This document shows, in pieces, positions 1-6,756 of a DNA stretch of 10,230 nt (its first letter is position 1; each line of letters begins with the position of its first letter). The notes below the pieces were generated by a model that was not told the origin of the DNA, ran no database searches, and worked only from the letters and a program-made list of their open reading frames with translations. A program made the translations under genes and the position numbers. This DNA is from JAAXTT01 sp964530215 (GTDB lineage Bacteria > Bacillota > Desulfotomaculia > Desulfotomaculales > Desulfocucumaceae), in contig CAZHAJ010000062.1 in NCBI GenBank assembly GCA_964530215.1, forward strand, positions 1 to 10,230, given 5' to 3'.

Positions 1-59
1 TAAATATTTTACATTAACCTGGAAAATCAAAAAACACAAAAGTATTTACACTACCACAT

Positions 60-1859
60 TTGGTTTTGATTATTATATTGGTTCACTCTAATAGCAATAA
101 TGTATTTGACCATCCTATCTTATTAGGTGGTTTAAATACATTTTTTTTATCAATTATCCCATTTTTTGTAGCCTATACAATGGCAAGAGCATTTATGAAC
201 ACCGGTGATGTCCCATTACTCATACTTTGCTGTGGAATGGTAGCCCTTGGATTAGGAGGCTTATCTTCCGGATGGTTCGTCGCGGAAAACCCCAACGTAA
301 CTGCTACAGTTTACAATACCAGTGCTTCTATTTGTGCGGTTTTTCACATCATTGCTTTTCTTATTTTCCGCTTTGATTTTAAGATTAATCCGGTTAAAGC
401 ACGTCTATATGGTATAGCCGGATCGGTTTTGATCTTATGTTTTATAAATCTTGGAGTAATTTATGCTTCTTACAACGGTGTAACTCCAGTTTATATTGTT
501 CAGGGTGAGGGGCCAACATTATTTGGACGAGTTGTTTTGGGGGTTGCTATCAGTCTCTTTGCAGTTTCAGCTGTAATGGCTGCTCAAAATTATGCTAAAA
601 CAGGACTTAAATTTGTTAGCTATTATTCAACGGGTCTTTCGCTTATTGCCATAGGACTCCTTGGTGTTTTTCTTCAAAAGTCTGTTGGCAGTCCCATTGG
701 CTGGGCCGGTAGAGCATCTCAATATATTGGCTGTCTTTTTATTTTTATAGGAGATTTTGAATTTTGGAGAATGAAACTTAACTTTGACTTGTCTTTTCAG
801 TCAGCTCTTGAAAATGTTTTTATAGAATCAAGGTCACACTACCGGGCGCTTATTGAAGGTGCCCCAATTGGCATAATTGCTACTGACAAAAGAAAGCGAA
901 TAGTACTGTGGAACAAGGCGGCTGAAGAAATCTTCGGATATAATGAAGAACAGGTAAAGGGAATTAGTTTGAAAACTCTTATTTTTACAGAAAATAGCAT
1001 TGATATTTTCCGTCATCAGCTAGAGAAAAGTGCAGATAATGGAAAACCACGTGCTGTCGAAGTAGAAGTTGTAGACAGTTCTGGTCGCTTATTTACAGTT
1101 GAAATCTCTGTGGCACGGAAAGAAAGACAATCTGATACGAGTATCATTATCGTAAAGGATATTCGTGAGCTAAAAAGAGCGCAGGAGGAAATTCTTCAAC
1201 TTGAACGATTAAAGACTGTGGGGCAAATGGCTGCAGGAATTGGTCACGAAATTCGCAATCCGATGACTTCTGTCAGGGGATTTCTTCAGTTATTAGGAAC
1301 AAAACCACAATATTCATCCCAGTCAGAACTTTTTAATCTCATGATTTCAGAGTTGGATAGGGCAAATTCCATAATAACGGAATTTCTATCCTTTGCTAAA
1401 GTCAAGCCGCATGAAACTAGGCTGATGAACTTAAACGATATAATAAAAAGAATATATCCTCTTATTCAGGCTGAGGGATTTAGTCAAGGCAAGCAAACTG
1501 ATTTGAAAACAGCTTTGCTTCCTGATATAGAAATAGATGAAAAAGAGATAACCCAACTGATCTTAAATATTGCTAAAAATGGTCTGGAAGCAATGGATAA
1601 AGGCGGTTGTATAACCATAGAAACATATACCGAGGATAACTATGTAATTTTAAAAATAATGGACGAAGGATGTGGTATAGCACAGGAAAATCTTAAAAAT
1701 ATAGGAATTCCGTTTTTTACAACAAAGGAGTCCGGCACCGGACTTGGACTTGCTATTTCTTATAAAATTGCTCAATCACATAATGCAAAGATTGATGTGG
1801 AGTCTAATTCATATGGAACAGCCTTCTTTGTGCGTTTCCCAAAGCCTGAATTGCTGTAA
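60..1859 (+). CDS. Membrane-bound PAS sensor histidine kinase, orphan
   Basis: Probable ATP-dependent autophosphorylating sensor kinase of the sporulation-kinase/NtrB-like type, acting at the membrane and passing phosphate to an unlinked response regulator or Spo0F-like protein (inference; no regulator gene is adjacent). Residues about 1-240 form a sensor module of seven or eight hydrophobic helices that I cannot name. A PAS domain follows at about 261-372 (YRALIEGAPIGI; WNKAAEEIFGY). The HisKA H-box contains GIGHEIRNP with the phospho-acceptor His396. The HATPase_c domain has the N-box Asn507, G1 box DEGCG (535-539), F-box PFFTTKESG and G2 box GTGLGL (559-564), so the catalytic core is intact. 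The start is doubtful. The first possible in-frame codon is TTG at 60, with no Shine-Dalgarno; coding-like residues (KVFTLPH) continue upstream to a TAA at 15-17. ATG at 180 would delete a helix. Confidence 0.9.
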   Translation: MVLIIILVHSNSNNVFDHPILLGGLNTFFLSIIPFFVAYTMARAFMNTGDVPLLILCCGMVALGLGGLSSGWFVAENPNVTATVYNTSASICAVFHIIAFLIFRFDFKINPVKARLYGIAGSVLILCFINLGVIYASYNGVTPVYIVQGEGPTLFGRVVLGVAISLFAVSAVMAAQNYAKTGLKFVSYYSTGLSLIAIGLLGVFLQKSVGSPIGWAGRASQYIGCLFIFIGDFEFWRMKLNFDLSFQSALENVFIESRSHYRALIEGAPIGIIATDKRKRIVLWNKAAEEIFGYNEEQVKGISLKTLIFTENSIDIFRHQLEKSADNGKPRAVEVEVVDSSGRLFTVEISVARKERQSDTSIIIVKDIRELKRAQEEILQLERLKTVGQMAAGIGHEIRNPMTSVRGFLQLLGTKPQYSSQSELFNLMISELDRANSIITEFLSFAKVKPHETRLMNLNDIIKRIYPLIQAEGFSQGKQTDLKTALLPDIEIDEKEITQLILNIAKNGLEAMDKGGCITIETYTEDNYVILKIMDEGCGIAQENLKNIGIPFFTTKESGTGLGLAISYKIAQSHNAKIDVESNSYGTAFFVRFPKPELL

Positions 1860-1902
1860 GATTAAAGAGATAAAACATTCAGGGATATGAGTTAAGCTTA
1901 TT

Positions 1903-1941
1903 CACAAACGAAGCCATCGTCTGACGATGGCTTCGTTTGTG
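1903..1941. terminator. Perfect 18-bp stem-loop between convergent genes
   Basis: CACAAACGAAGCCATCGT (1903-1920) is followed by a 3-nt loop (CTG) and its exact reverse complement at 1924-1941. It begins 43 bases after the kinase stop and ends 12 bases before the stop of the opposing repeat-protein remnant. That position suits a bidirectional terminator. Neither side has a clean U-tract (the plus-strand tail is TATATATATAA), so efficient intrinsic termination is inferred from position and stem strength only. Confidence 0.7.
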
Positions 1942-1953
1942 GTATATATATAA

Positions 1954-2490
1954 TCACCTGACAATCTCCCAATGGTTTCCGTTTAATATATAGGTTCCGG
2001 CTCCGGTATAGGTATCAACAAAATTAATGGTTTTTATGGTGTCAACAAGTGCAGAGGCACCAATGGCAACGTCCTCTCCGATGGTAATTTGGGTTAGAGG
2101 ACAATTCATAAATGAAGAGGTTCCGATACTTGTAACACTGTCTGGCAATGTGATATTTGACAACTGCGTACAATTATAAAATGCGTAATTGCCGATATCA
2201 GTAACTCCATCGGGTATGACGACTGAGGTCAGGTTGGTACAATTTGAAAATGAGGAATAACCGATACTGGTAATACCCGAAGGGATTACCACAGTTTCCA
2301 GTGATGAACAGCGAGAAAAACGAGAGTGCCTAAGCTTTCAACTTGGTTAGATATGGTTAAATAACACCCCATCTTTACTTTAAAAATTAACATTTTCGTG
2401 GTCCACCACGATATTTTCAAGCTCAGGACATTCTGAGAAAACATTTTGACCGATGCTGGTTACCCCGGAGGAAATACTTACCGTATACAA
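1954..2490 (-). pseudogene. Decayed BspA-like leucine-rich-repeat (LRR_5) protein, C-terminal remnant
   Basis: This is the C-terminal end of a cell-surface-type repeat protein of the BspA/LRR_5 family, whose intact members are usually large, often secreted, and involved in adhesion or interactions. The intact part (2340 down to 1954) has 23-residue-type repeats of the form IPxGVTxIGxxxFxxCxxL, e.g. VVIPDGVTDIGNYAFYNCTQ. It ends in GTYILNGNHWEIVR, resembling a family C-terminus. Reading further upstream in the same frame, homology continues to about 2487: SSGVTSIGQNVFSECPELEN, then VDHENVNF, a TAA stop (2380-2382), SKDGVLFN, a TAA stop (2347-2349) and a TGA stop (2338-2340). SxDGVLFN is the family's usual inter-repeat signature, so these stops interrupt a once-continuous protein. 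Nothing repeat-like lies beyond 2490: no signal peptide, no start. A GTG at 2292 could in theory start a 112-residue peptide, but I see no ribosome binding site for it. Confidence 0.85.
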
Positions 2491-2549
2491 TATTTGTTAT
2501 ATCTTAATTATTTAAACACATTTGGCGAACTGACTCATGGCTAATACTG

Positions 2550-2555
2550 TATAAT
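2550..2555 (+). promoter_or_regulatory. Possible -10 box for the Pyr_excise gene
   Basis: TATAAT lies 32 bases upstream of the ATG at 2588. No convincing -35 hexamer is present 16-18 bases upstream, so this is only a -10 match in AT-rich DNA. Confidence 0.3.
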
Positions 2556-2587
2556 AATTAGAAACTAAGAAATGGACATTATTTATC

Positions 2588-2959
2588 ATGAGACTTTGGC
2601 ATCAGGATTTAATAGTATATCTACCCCGTAATCAGTTGCTGGGGCAGCATAGGGAGTGCTCTGCATTGAGGGGGCTTTCGTGGGGACGCAAACATTCAAC
2701 AGTACAGTATGTATTTAACTATAATCCGGGAAAACTATATCAATACCATTTGTTAGTGATTGAAGAGATGAAGAAAAGGGGATATCGGGTAGATTATAAA
2801 TGGCTCAACTTAGTTTACCGGGGGAAACGTTGTGAATCGTGGCAGGATGGAGATATTCATAGGTCTAATGATAAAAGAATATATCCAGAGCATAATGATA
2901 AATACTTGAAAGAATGTATTGAAAATCTAAAAAACAAAGGAGTTAATATTATTTTTTAA
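2588..2959 (+). CDS. Pyrimidine-dimer DNA glycosylase family protein (Pyr_excise / TIGR02328)
   Basis: A 123-residue cytoplasmic protein recognised from its strongly conserved N-terminus: MRLWHQDLIVYLPRNQLLGQ, then HRECSALRG, WGRKHSTVQYVF and YQYHLLVIEEMKKRGY, with a C-terminal YPEHNDKYLKECIENL helix. The family is named for similarity to T4 endonuclease V, which cuts at UV-induced pyrimidine dimers. His21 and Glu23 resemble the conserved His/Glu of that fold, but residue 2 is Arg rather than the Thr2 whose amino group is the nucleophile in T4 endonuclease V, so enzymatic activity is not assured. The length is normal for the bacterial family. The ATG at 2588 begins the family consensus, although the ribosome binding site is weak. 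It is a single gene, and its stop interlocks with that of the convergent symporter gene. Confidence 0.85.
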   Translation: MRLWHQDLIVYLPRNQLLGQHRECSALRGLSWGRKHSTVQYVFNYNPGKLYQYHLLVIEEMKKRGYRVDYKWLNLVYRGKRCESWQDGDIHRSNDKRIYPEHNDKYLKECIENLKNKGVNIIF

Positions 2960-4305
2960 TCCTCCCGTTCATCTGACATCTTGTCTCCCAACCAACGGTT
3001 CATCACTAGACAGGCAGTCAAGTCACCGGTCACATTAACTGCTGTACGACTCATATCAAGGATGCGGTCTACGCCGATAATCAAAGCAATACCGGATGCC
3101 GGTATTCCAACACTGTTTAAAATTATAGACAGAATCACAATGCCAACACCGGGTGTGGAAGGTGTACCAATTGAGGCACCTATTGTGGTAATCAGAATCA
3201 GCAGCATCGTCGGCAGTCCGATTTCGATGTTGAAAACCTGGGCCAGAAAAACCGTGGCTGCAGCCTGGTAAAGAGCGGTACCATCCATATTGATTGTTGC
3301 CCCTAGGGGTATAAGGAATTGAGAAACTGAAGGGCGTACAGAAAGTTTTTTCTCTGCTGTCTCTATTGAAAGAGGCATTACCGCTGCCGAACTGGACGTG
3401 GAAAATGCAAGCAGTTGTACATCACGCACTGCTACTAAAAACCTAATAGGTCCAAATCGGGCTATTAGACTGACAATTAGCAGATAAACACAAATCATCA
3501 ACACTAAGCCCAGCATTACGGTACCAATATAAACCGCCATGCCTAGGAGAGCGTCCAAGCCAATCTTAATAGTAACCTGGGCCAGCAAGCCAAAAACTGC
3601 AAGAGGTGCCAGAAGCATTGCCCAATTAACTACGGTCATACATACTTTCTGTAATGAGCACATTAGACTTAATATGGGTTTAGCTTGTCGTGATGGTATT
3701 GTTACCAATGCGACTCCTATGAAAACAGAGAACAGAACCACTTGCAGCATTTCGCCTTCCACCATGGAGTTAAGTGGGTTATTGGGAATAAGTCCTACAA
3801 TTGCTTCAGGTAAGCTGTCTATTCCCTTATTGTCTAGCTTTTCACTACTATCTGATGGTAAATTCCCATGGTACTCAGTGGTTGTTAATTGGTTACTAAT
3901 ATAGTGGCCTGGTCCGATAATGGTGCTAACGCTCAAGCCAATTATAATAGCTATTGAGGTGGTAAGTAAAAAATAGAAAACAATTCTGATTCCCATTCTT
4001 TTGAGGTGATCGATATTCTCACTGGACGCAAGTCCCCTGATAATTGAAGCAAAGATAAGTGGAATAACAATCATTTGAATTAAGCTTAGAAAAACATTGC
4101 CCGGTATGGCCAGCCAGCTGCCCACAATCTCCGAGGTATTTTTATCTAACAAGCCTAGCTGTGGCGACAAAAGCATACCTGTAGACAAACCCAAGAACAT
4201 TGCTGCAATTATCTTGACCCAAAGAGGCCCTCTAATTAAAAAACGTAGATATACCATTTGTGTTTTAGAGGCTTCGGATAGAAGCATCTCTAAGTTTGGT
4301 TTCAT
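2956..4305 (-). CDS. Dicarboxylate/glutamate:cation symporter (DAACS, SDF family)
   Basis: Secondary transporter of the GltP/GltT/DctA (SLC1-like) family that takes up acidic amino acids or C4-dicarboxylates with Na+ or H+. All family hallmarks are present in the 449 residues: hydrophobic N-terminal helices from about 27, the serine-rich hairpin STSSSAAVMP (302-311), NMDGT (339-343), the second hairpin GTPSTPGVG (380-388), and the helix-8 motif DRILDMSRTAVNVTGD (413-428). By comparison with archaeal GltPh, Arg420 matches the arginine that pairs with the substrate side-chain carboxylate, and Asp417, Thr421, Asn424 and Asp428 match substrate and cation ligands. An acidic substrate is therefore likely; glutamate, aspartate and dicarboxylate cannot be told apart. 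The start is odd: AAGGAG directly abuts the ATG at 4305, and the next ATG (4287) is too far from it. Transcription appears to be monocistronic. Confidence 0.93.
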   Translation of the reverse strand: MKPNLEMLLSEASKTQMVYLRFLIRGPLWVKIIAAMFLGLSTGMLLSPQLGLLDKNTSEIVGSWLAIPGNVFLSLIQMIVIPLIFASIIRGLASSENIDHLKRMGIRIVFYFLLTTSIAIIIGLSVSTIIGPGHYISNQLTTTEYHGNLPSDSSEKLDNKGIDSLPEAIVGLIPNNPLNSMVEGEMLQVVLFSVFIGVALVTIPSRQAKPILSLMCSLQKVCMTVVNWAMLLAPLAVFGLLAQVTIKIGLDALLGMAVYIGTVMLGLVLMICVYLLIVSLIARFGPIRFLVAVRDVQLLAFSTSSSAAVMPLSIETAEKKLSVRPSVSQFLIPLGATINMDGTALYQAAATVFLAQVFNIEIGLPTMLLILITTIGASIGTPSTPGVGIVILSIILNSVGIPASGIALIIGVDRILDMSRTAVNVTGDLTACLVMNRWLGDKMSDERED

Positions 4306-4548
4306 CTCCTTGTAATTATTATTAAATAATTATATTGATATTTTAACATAATAATTAAAATTCCAATAGTTGTTATAAGATCCAGTTAAGTTTAATACAA
4401 AATAATCCTTCCATTATGGTAAGACCTATTTTAATGGACGATAAGCATAGTCACGGGCTTTCATGAGGAAAAATATATAGAGTTTTTTAGTAACGAAACA
4501 TAAAAATTAGGAAGTAAAATCTACTCCAATTTATATTTTAGATGTCCC

Positions 4549-4695
4549 TTATTCTTTAATTGTTTTTTTAAAATAATGCCAGCACCAGTTAACTGCAACA
4601 AGTTCCCAACCGTCGCGTCCGTAGTCATTTAGCCTTCTGGTGGTGCTATTTCCCAAACCACAAATGAATACACATTTATACTGATATATGTTCAT
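4549..4695 (-). CDS. Small DUF4177-like protein
   Basis: A 48-residue protein. It begins MNIYQYKCVFICG, continues with LNDYGRDGWELVAV and ends NWCWHYFKKTIKE. The pattern (YxYKxVF, then LNxYGxxGWELV, then aromatic-rich YFKK) is that of the DUF4177 family of tiny proteins of unknown function. I assign the start to the ATG at 4695 because GAGAGG (4705-4710) is 9 bases upstream. An in-frame ATG at 4704 directly abuts that site and would add only Met-Ser-Ala. It lies 36 bases downstream of the eight-TM membrane protein on the same strand, so it is probably the third gene of the MarR operon. The function is unknown; the family match is from memory of the consensus. Confidence 0.72.
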   Translation of the reverse strand: MNIYQYKCVFICGLGNSTTRRLNDYGRDGWELVAVNWCWHYFKKTIKE

Positions 4696-4731
4696 TGCAC
4701 TCATCCTCTCATATTTATAGTTGCTTTATAT

Positions 4732-5613
4732 TTATTCCAAGTGATTTATTTCCCCAATGCTACCTATAAAACGAATATTTATAATCAATGCAATGATTCC
4801 CAATGCAATAAAGCTTACAACCAGAGCAAATATTTGCGGCAGCGGAATTTCCAGACCGTGTCTGTGCTGGACCATCGTCTGCACGGACACCAAGGCACCA
4901 ATAAGCGAATAAAAGGTGAGTAATACAGGGGTAAAACGAAAACCCAATTCCTTGTGTTTTAACAAGGCAACGCCACAGGCAATAAAAAGTGGAAATATTA
5001 TGCCGATGTCTAAAGCAAAAGTTGGCTCCGTTGTGTTTATATCAATAAATTCCGAATAATCACCGCTTATCAGCGCCGGAATAATCATGACCAGCCAAAT
5101 CAGGGCGCTTGCTCCCGCAAGGAATAAAAAGATAGAGGTTCCAAGGTTTTTATTATGTTGATGATTTTCTTGTTTCCAAGATTTTTTACTCAATAAGTAA
5201 ATAGAGTAGCTGAAGGTAAAACCGGCGACCGAAAACAATGCCGTATACAATAGAAAATATTGATTAAATGCAGCTCCAAAAGTAAGGCTGATGGAGTAAT
5301 AGAAAGCGACCATTAACGCACCGCTACATACAAAAAGGCTCTTAGGTAATCTGCCCAAGAAATTAGATGAAACCAAGAGAAGAGGTGTCACAATCAATAG
5401 TATGGTCAGGTCAGCTCCCATATAGGATGTAGCCCGTAATAGTGATTGGTTTGCATAAGCGCCTCTACCATATAGTTCAATCTCTCGACCATCCAATGCC
5501 AAAACAATTTTTGAGGAACCCTCTTTTTGCCATAGTAAGCCTGATAACGCAGTAGCTATCAATAATACGCAGAGAATCAAAACAAAAAGGCGCATTGTTT
5601 TTGTAGAGTTCAT
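4732..5613 (-). CDS. Uncharacterised eight-TM membrane protein in MarR operon
   Basis: A 293-residue integral membrane protein with about eight hydrophobic helices (roughly 8-28, 65-83, 92-110, 119-142, 160-182, 199-217, 228-246, 261-281). Between helices 1 and 2 is a polar loop of about 35 residues with LDGREIELYGRGAYANQSLL. An LYGRGxY motif at this place recalls a group of unnamed multi-pass proteins in Firmicutes, but I know no function for them, and I see no ATPase, protease or transporter signature. The ATG at 5613 has an ideal GGAGG seven bases upstream and overlaps the TGA of the regulator gene by 4 bases (ATGA), so the two are translationally coupled. The likely role is as target of the MarR regulator, perhaps in envelope stress or small-molecule response; this is inference from context only. 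Confidence 0.8.
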   Translation of the reverse strand: MNSTKTMRLFVLILCVLLIATALSGLLWQKEGSSKIVLALDGREIELYGRGAYANQSLLRATSYMGADLTILLIVTPLLLVSSNFLGRLPKSLFVCSGALMVAFYYSISLTFGAAFNQYFLLYTALFSVAGFTFSYSIYLLSKKSWKQENHQHNKNLGTSIFLFLAGASALIWLVMIIPALISGDYSEFIDINTTEPTFALDIGIIFPLFIACGVALLKHKELGFRFTPVLLTFYSLIGALVSVQTMVQHRHGLEIPLPQIFALVVSFIALGIIALIINIRFIGSIGEINHLE

Positions 5614-6062
5614 GTTCTTTCCTCCATAAGAGCTGTTTCAGCGTTTTGAAGCATATGCCCAAGAATTGTTGCTACAGCTTCCGTTTCTGATTGTGTTATG
5701 TCGGAAAATAGTTTGTCCAGCAATTTATTTCCTTCATTTTCCTTTAGTGCAAAATAATCAAGGCACTTTTGGGTTAATGTTACATATACTGCACGCTGAT
5801 CTGTTTTTGAAGGCTGTAGCACTATCATTCCTTTTTTCTCTAAAATAGATATCATTTTGCTGATATTTTGTCGTGAAGTTCCTACTACATTGGCAATCTC
5901 AACAAGATTGGGTGTTTTATTATCCATTTTTTTTATCATATTGAGTAAAAACCATTGCTTCACAGTAAGCTCCTCTGTGATTTTATCTCCCAGCAGCTGA
6001 AGCTTATTGGATAGGAGAAAAATGCATCCAAAAATAAATTGCTGATATTCTTTATTTAACAT
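5610..6062 (-). CDS. MarR-family transcriptional regulator
   Basis: A 150-residue winged-helix repressor of the MarR family, typically a homodimer that binds palindromic operators and is released by small phenolic ligands, antibiotics or oxidants. The wHTH spans about 33-97: the first helices at TVKQWFLLNMI, helix-turn-helix NLVEIANVVGTSRQNISKMI, EKKGMI, and the wing with the family's conserved Asp-Arg (DQRAVYVTLT, D88-R90). Terminal helices for dimerisation flank it. I choose the ATG at 6062 because GGGGGGAG lies 6 bases upstream. A longer frame starting at 6125 would begin inside the -35/-10 spacer, upstream of the predicted transcript start, so it cannot be right. The gene is first in an operon with the coupled membrane protein and the DUF4177-like gene, and is probably autoregulated through the double palindrome in its own promoter. 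Confidence 0.9.
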   Translation of the reverse strand: MLNKEYQQFIFGCIFLLSNKLQLLGDKITEELTVKQWFLLNMIKKMDNKTPNLVEIANVVGTSRQNISKMISILEKKGMIVLQPSKTDQRAVYVTLTQKCLDYFALKENEGNKLLDKLFSDITQSETEAVATILGHMLQNAETALMEERT

Positions 6063-6080
6063 AACACACTCCCCCCTGGA

Positions 6081-6127
6081 AAATGAGCAACAGGTTGCAC
6101 ATATTATATGCAACCTGTTGCTCATTT
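6081..6127. promoter_or_regulatory. Double palindromic operator for the MarR-type regulator
   Basis: A perfect 19-bp inverted repeat, AAATGAGCAACAGGTTGCA (6081-6099) and its exact reverse complement (6109-6127), is separated by 9 bp. Each arm contains its own 12-bp palindrome, GCAACAGGTTGC (6087-6098) and GCAACCTGTTGC (6110-6121), with centres 23 bp apart, about two helical turns. The nine bases between the arms hold the -10 box. One palindrome sits in the -35/-10 spacer and the other over the start site, so bound dimers would block RNA polymerase. Assignment to this regulator is inference from adjacency and typical MarR site architecture. Confidence 0.82.
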
Positions 6128-6132
6128 GTCAA
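6103..6132 (-). promoter_or_regulatory. Consensus sigma-A promoter of the MarR operon
   Basis: On the minus strand, TTGACA (6127-6132) and TATAAT (6103-6108) are both perfect matches with an 18-base spacer (6109-6126). The predicted transcription start is near 6096, leaving a leader of about 34 bases before the ATG at 6062. The spacer contains one operator palindrome, and the region from -10 through the start site contains the other. Confidence 0.88.
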
Positions 6133-6252
6133 GTCATTTAGAAAGCCCAATATTGTATCCATTCTTAAATTGTAAATAAATACTGGTTTCTTATTATTGC
6201 TAAATTATACTATAATTAGATATGTTAAATATTACTGGAGGCAAACATAAAC

Positions 6253-6756
6253 ATGAATAAAAAAGATATAAGGCTAAGTCTTATATTCACTATGGTTGGT
6301 CTAGTCTCGGGAGCTTTGATTAGCTATGTCCAACTTTTAAATGCATCGGAAGAGATTCTAAGTCAGGTGGATGCGACTTTTGGTTCAGTGAATATTGCAC
6401 TTATTGTTGGGGCATTACAAGGAGCTATTTCGACCTTTATAGCTACTTTTTTTGGCTTAAAACTTGCAAGGAGATTAAAACTTAAATTGTTTTCTAAACT
6501 AAGTAAATCAAATCTAATAATGATTGGTTTAATTAGCTTTTTCACGGCTTCCTTTATAACATTTTCGGATAAATTTATCTTTGCTTCATACCTTCCGCAG
6601 GAAATTACAACTTATAAATTCTCATTTTTATATCTTATCTCCAGTGTACTGTACGGTGGCATTATTGAAGAGTTGTTAAGGGGAAGCATGGGGACGGTTC
6701 TGCTGCTTCCGCATTTCCCAACTACTTTTCAGATCCGATTATCTCCAAGTGACTAG
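6253..6756 (+). pseudogene. Truncated CPBP (CAAX/Abi) intramembrane metalloprotease
   Basis: N-terminal part of a type II CAAX prenyl endopeptidase-like (CPBP) membrane protein; the frame is 167 residues. Hydrophobic segments lie at about 8-27, 45-69, 87-104 and 123-138. The first catalytic motif EExxxR is present as GIIEELLR (E139, E140, R143), preceded by the usual LYGG. Immediately after R143 the protein changes to GSMGTVLLLPHFPTTFQ, which is not family-like, and the later FxxxH and HxxxN/D motifs with their helices are missing. The change point coincides with the first base of a REP-like hairpin at 6682. I therefore regard it as broken by insertion or deletion and inactive as a protease. 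The start ATG at 6253 has GGAGG (6237-6241) at a long 11-base spacing. A TATAAT (6211-6216) could be its -10 box, without a clear -35. Confidence 0.75.
6682..6710. repeat. REP-like hairpin element containing GGGGACGGTTCTGC
   Basis: GGAAGCA (6682-6688) and TGCTTCC (6704-6710) form a 7-bp inverted repeat around TGGGGACGGTTCTGC. The GGGGACGGTTCT core (AGAACCGTCCCC on the other strand) resembles, from memory, a short dispersed motif seen in many Firmicute genomes, sometimes near IS200/RAYT-type transposases. It lies exactly where the protease coding similarity stops. No transposase or target duplication is visible, so this may be one end of a lost or larger element. Confidence 0.55.

Noticed and set aside
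2981..4315. Open frames on the plus strand antisense to the symporter (2981-3271, 3539-3904, 4097-4315)
   Set aside because: They mirror the conserved symporter codons, have no family-like sequence and no ribosome binding sites.
4306..4548. Possible gene, terminator or promoter between the symporter and the DUF4177-like gene
   Set aside because: Only weak AT-rich motifs and a 4-bp stem were seen; nothing supportable.
5477..5662. Minus-strand frame bridging the MarR/membrane gene junction
   Set aside because: It overlaps two better genes in a different frame, and the ATGA coupling with GGAGG explains the junction.
6063..6125. N-terminal extension of the MarR gene to 6125
   Set aside because: It would start inside the -35/-10 spacer, upstream of the predicted transcript start. 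The ATG at 6062 has an excellent ribosome binding site and fits the family length.
6081..6127. The 19-bp inverted repeat as a transcription terminator between the divergent MarR and protease genes
   Set aside because: The genes are divergent, there is no U-tract, and it overlaps a perfect promoter; an operator explains it better.
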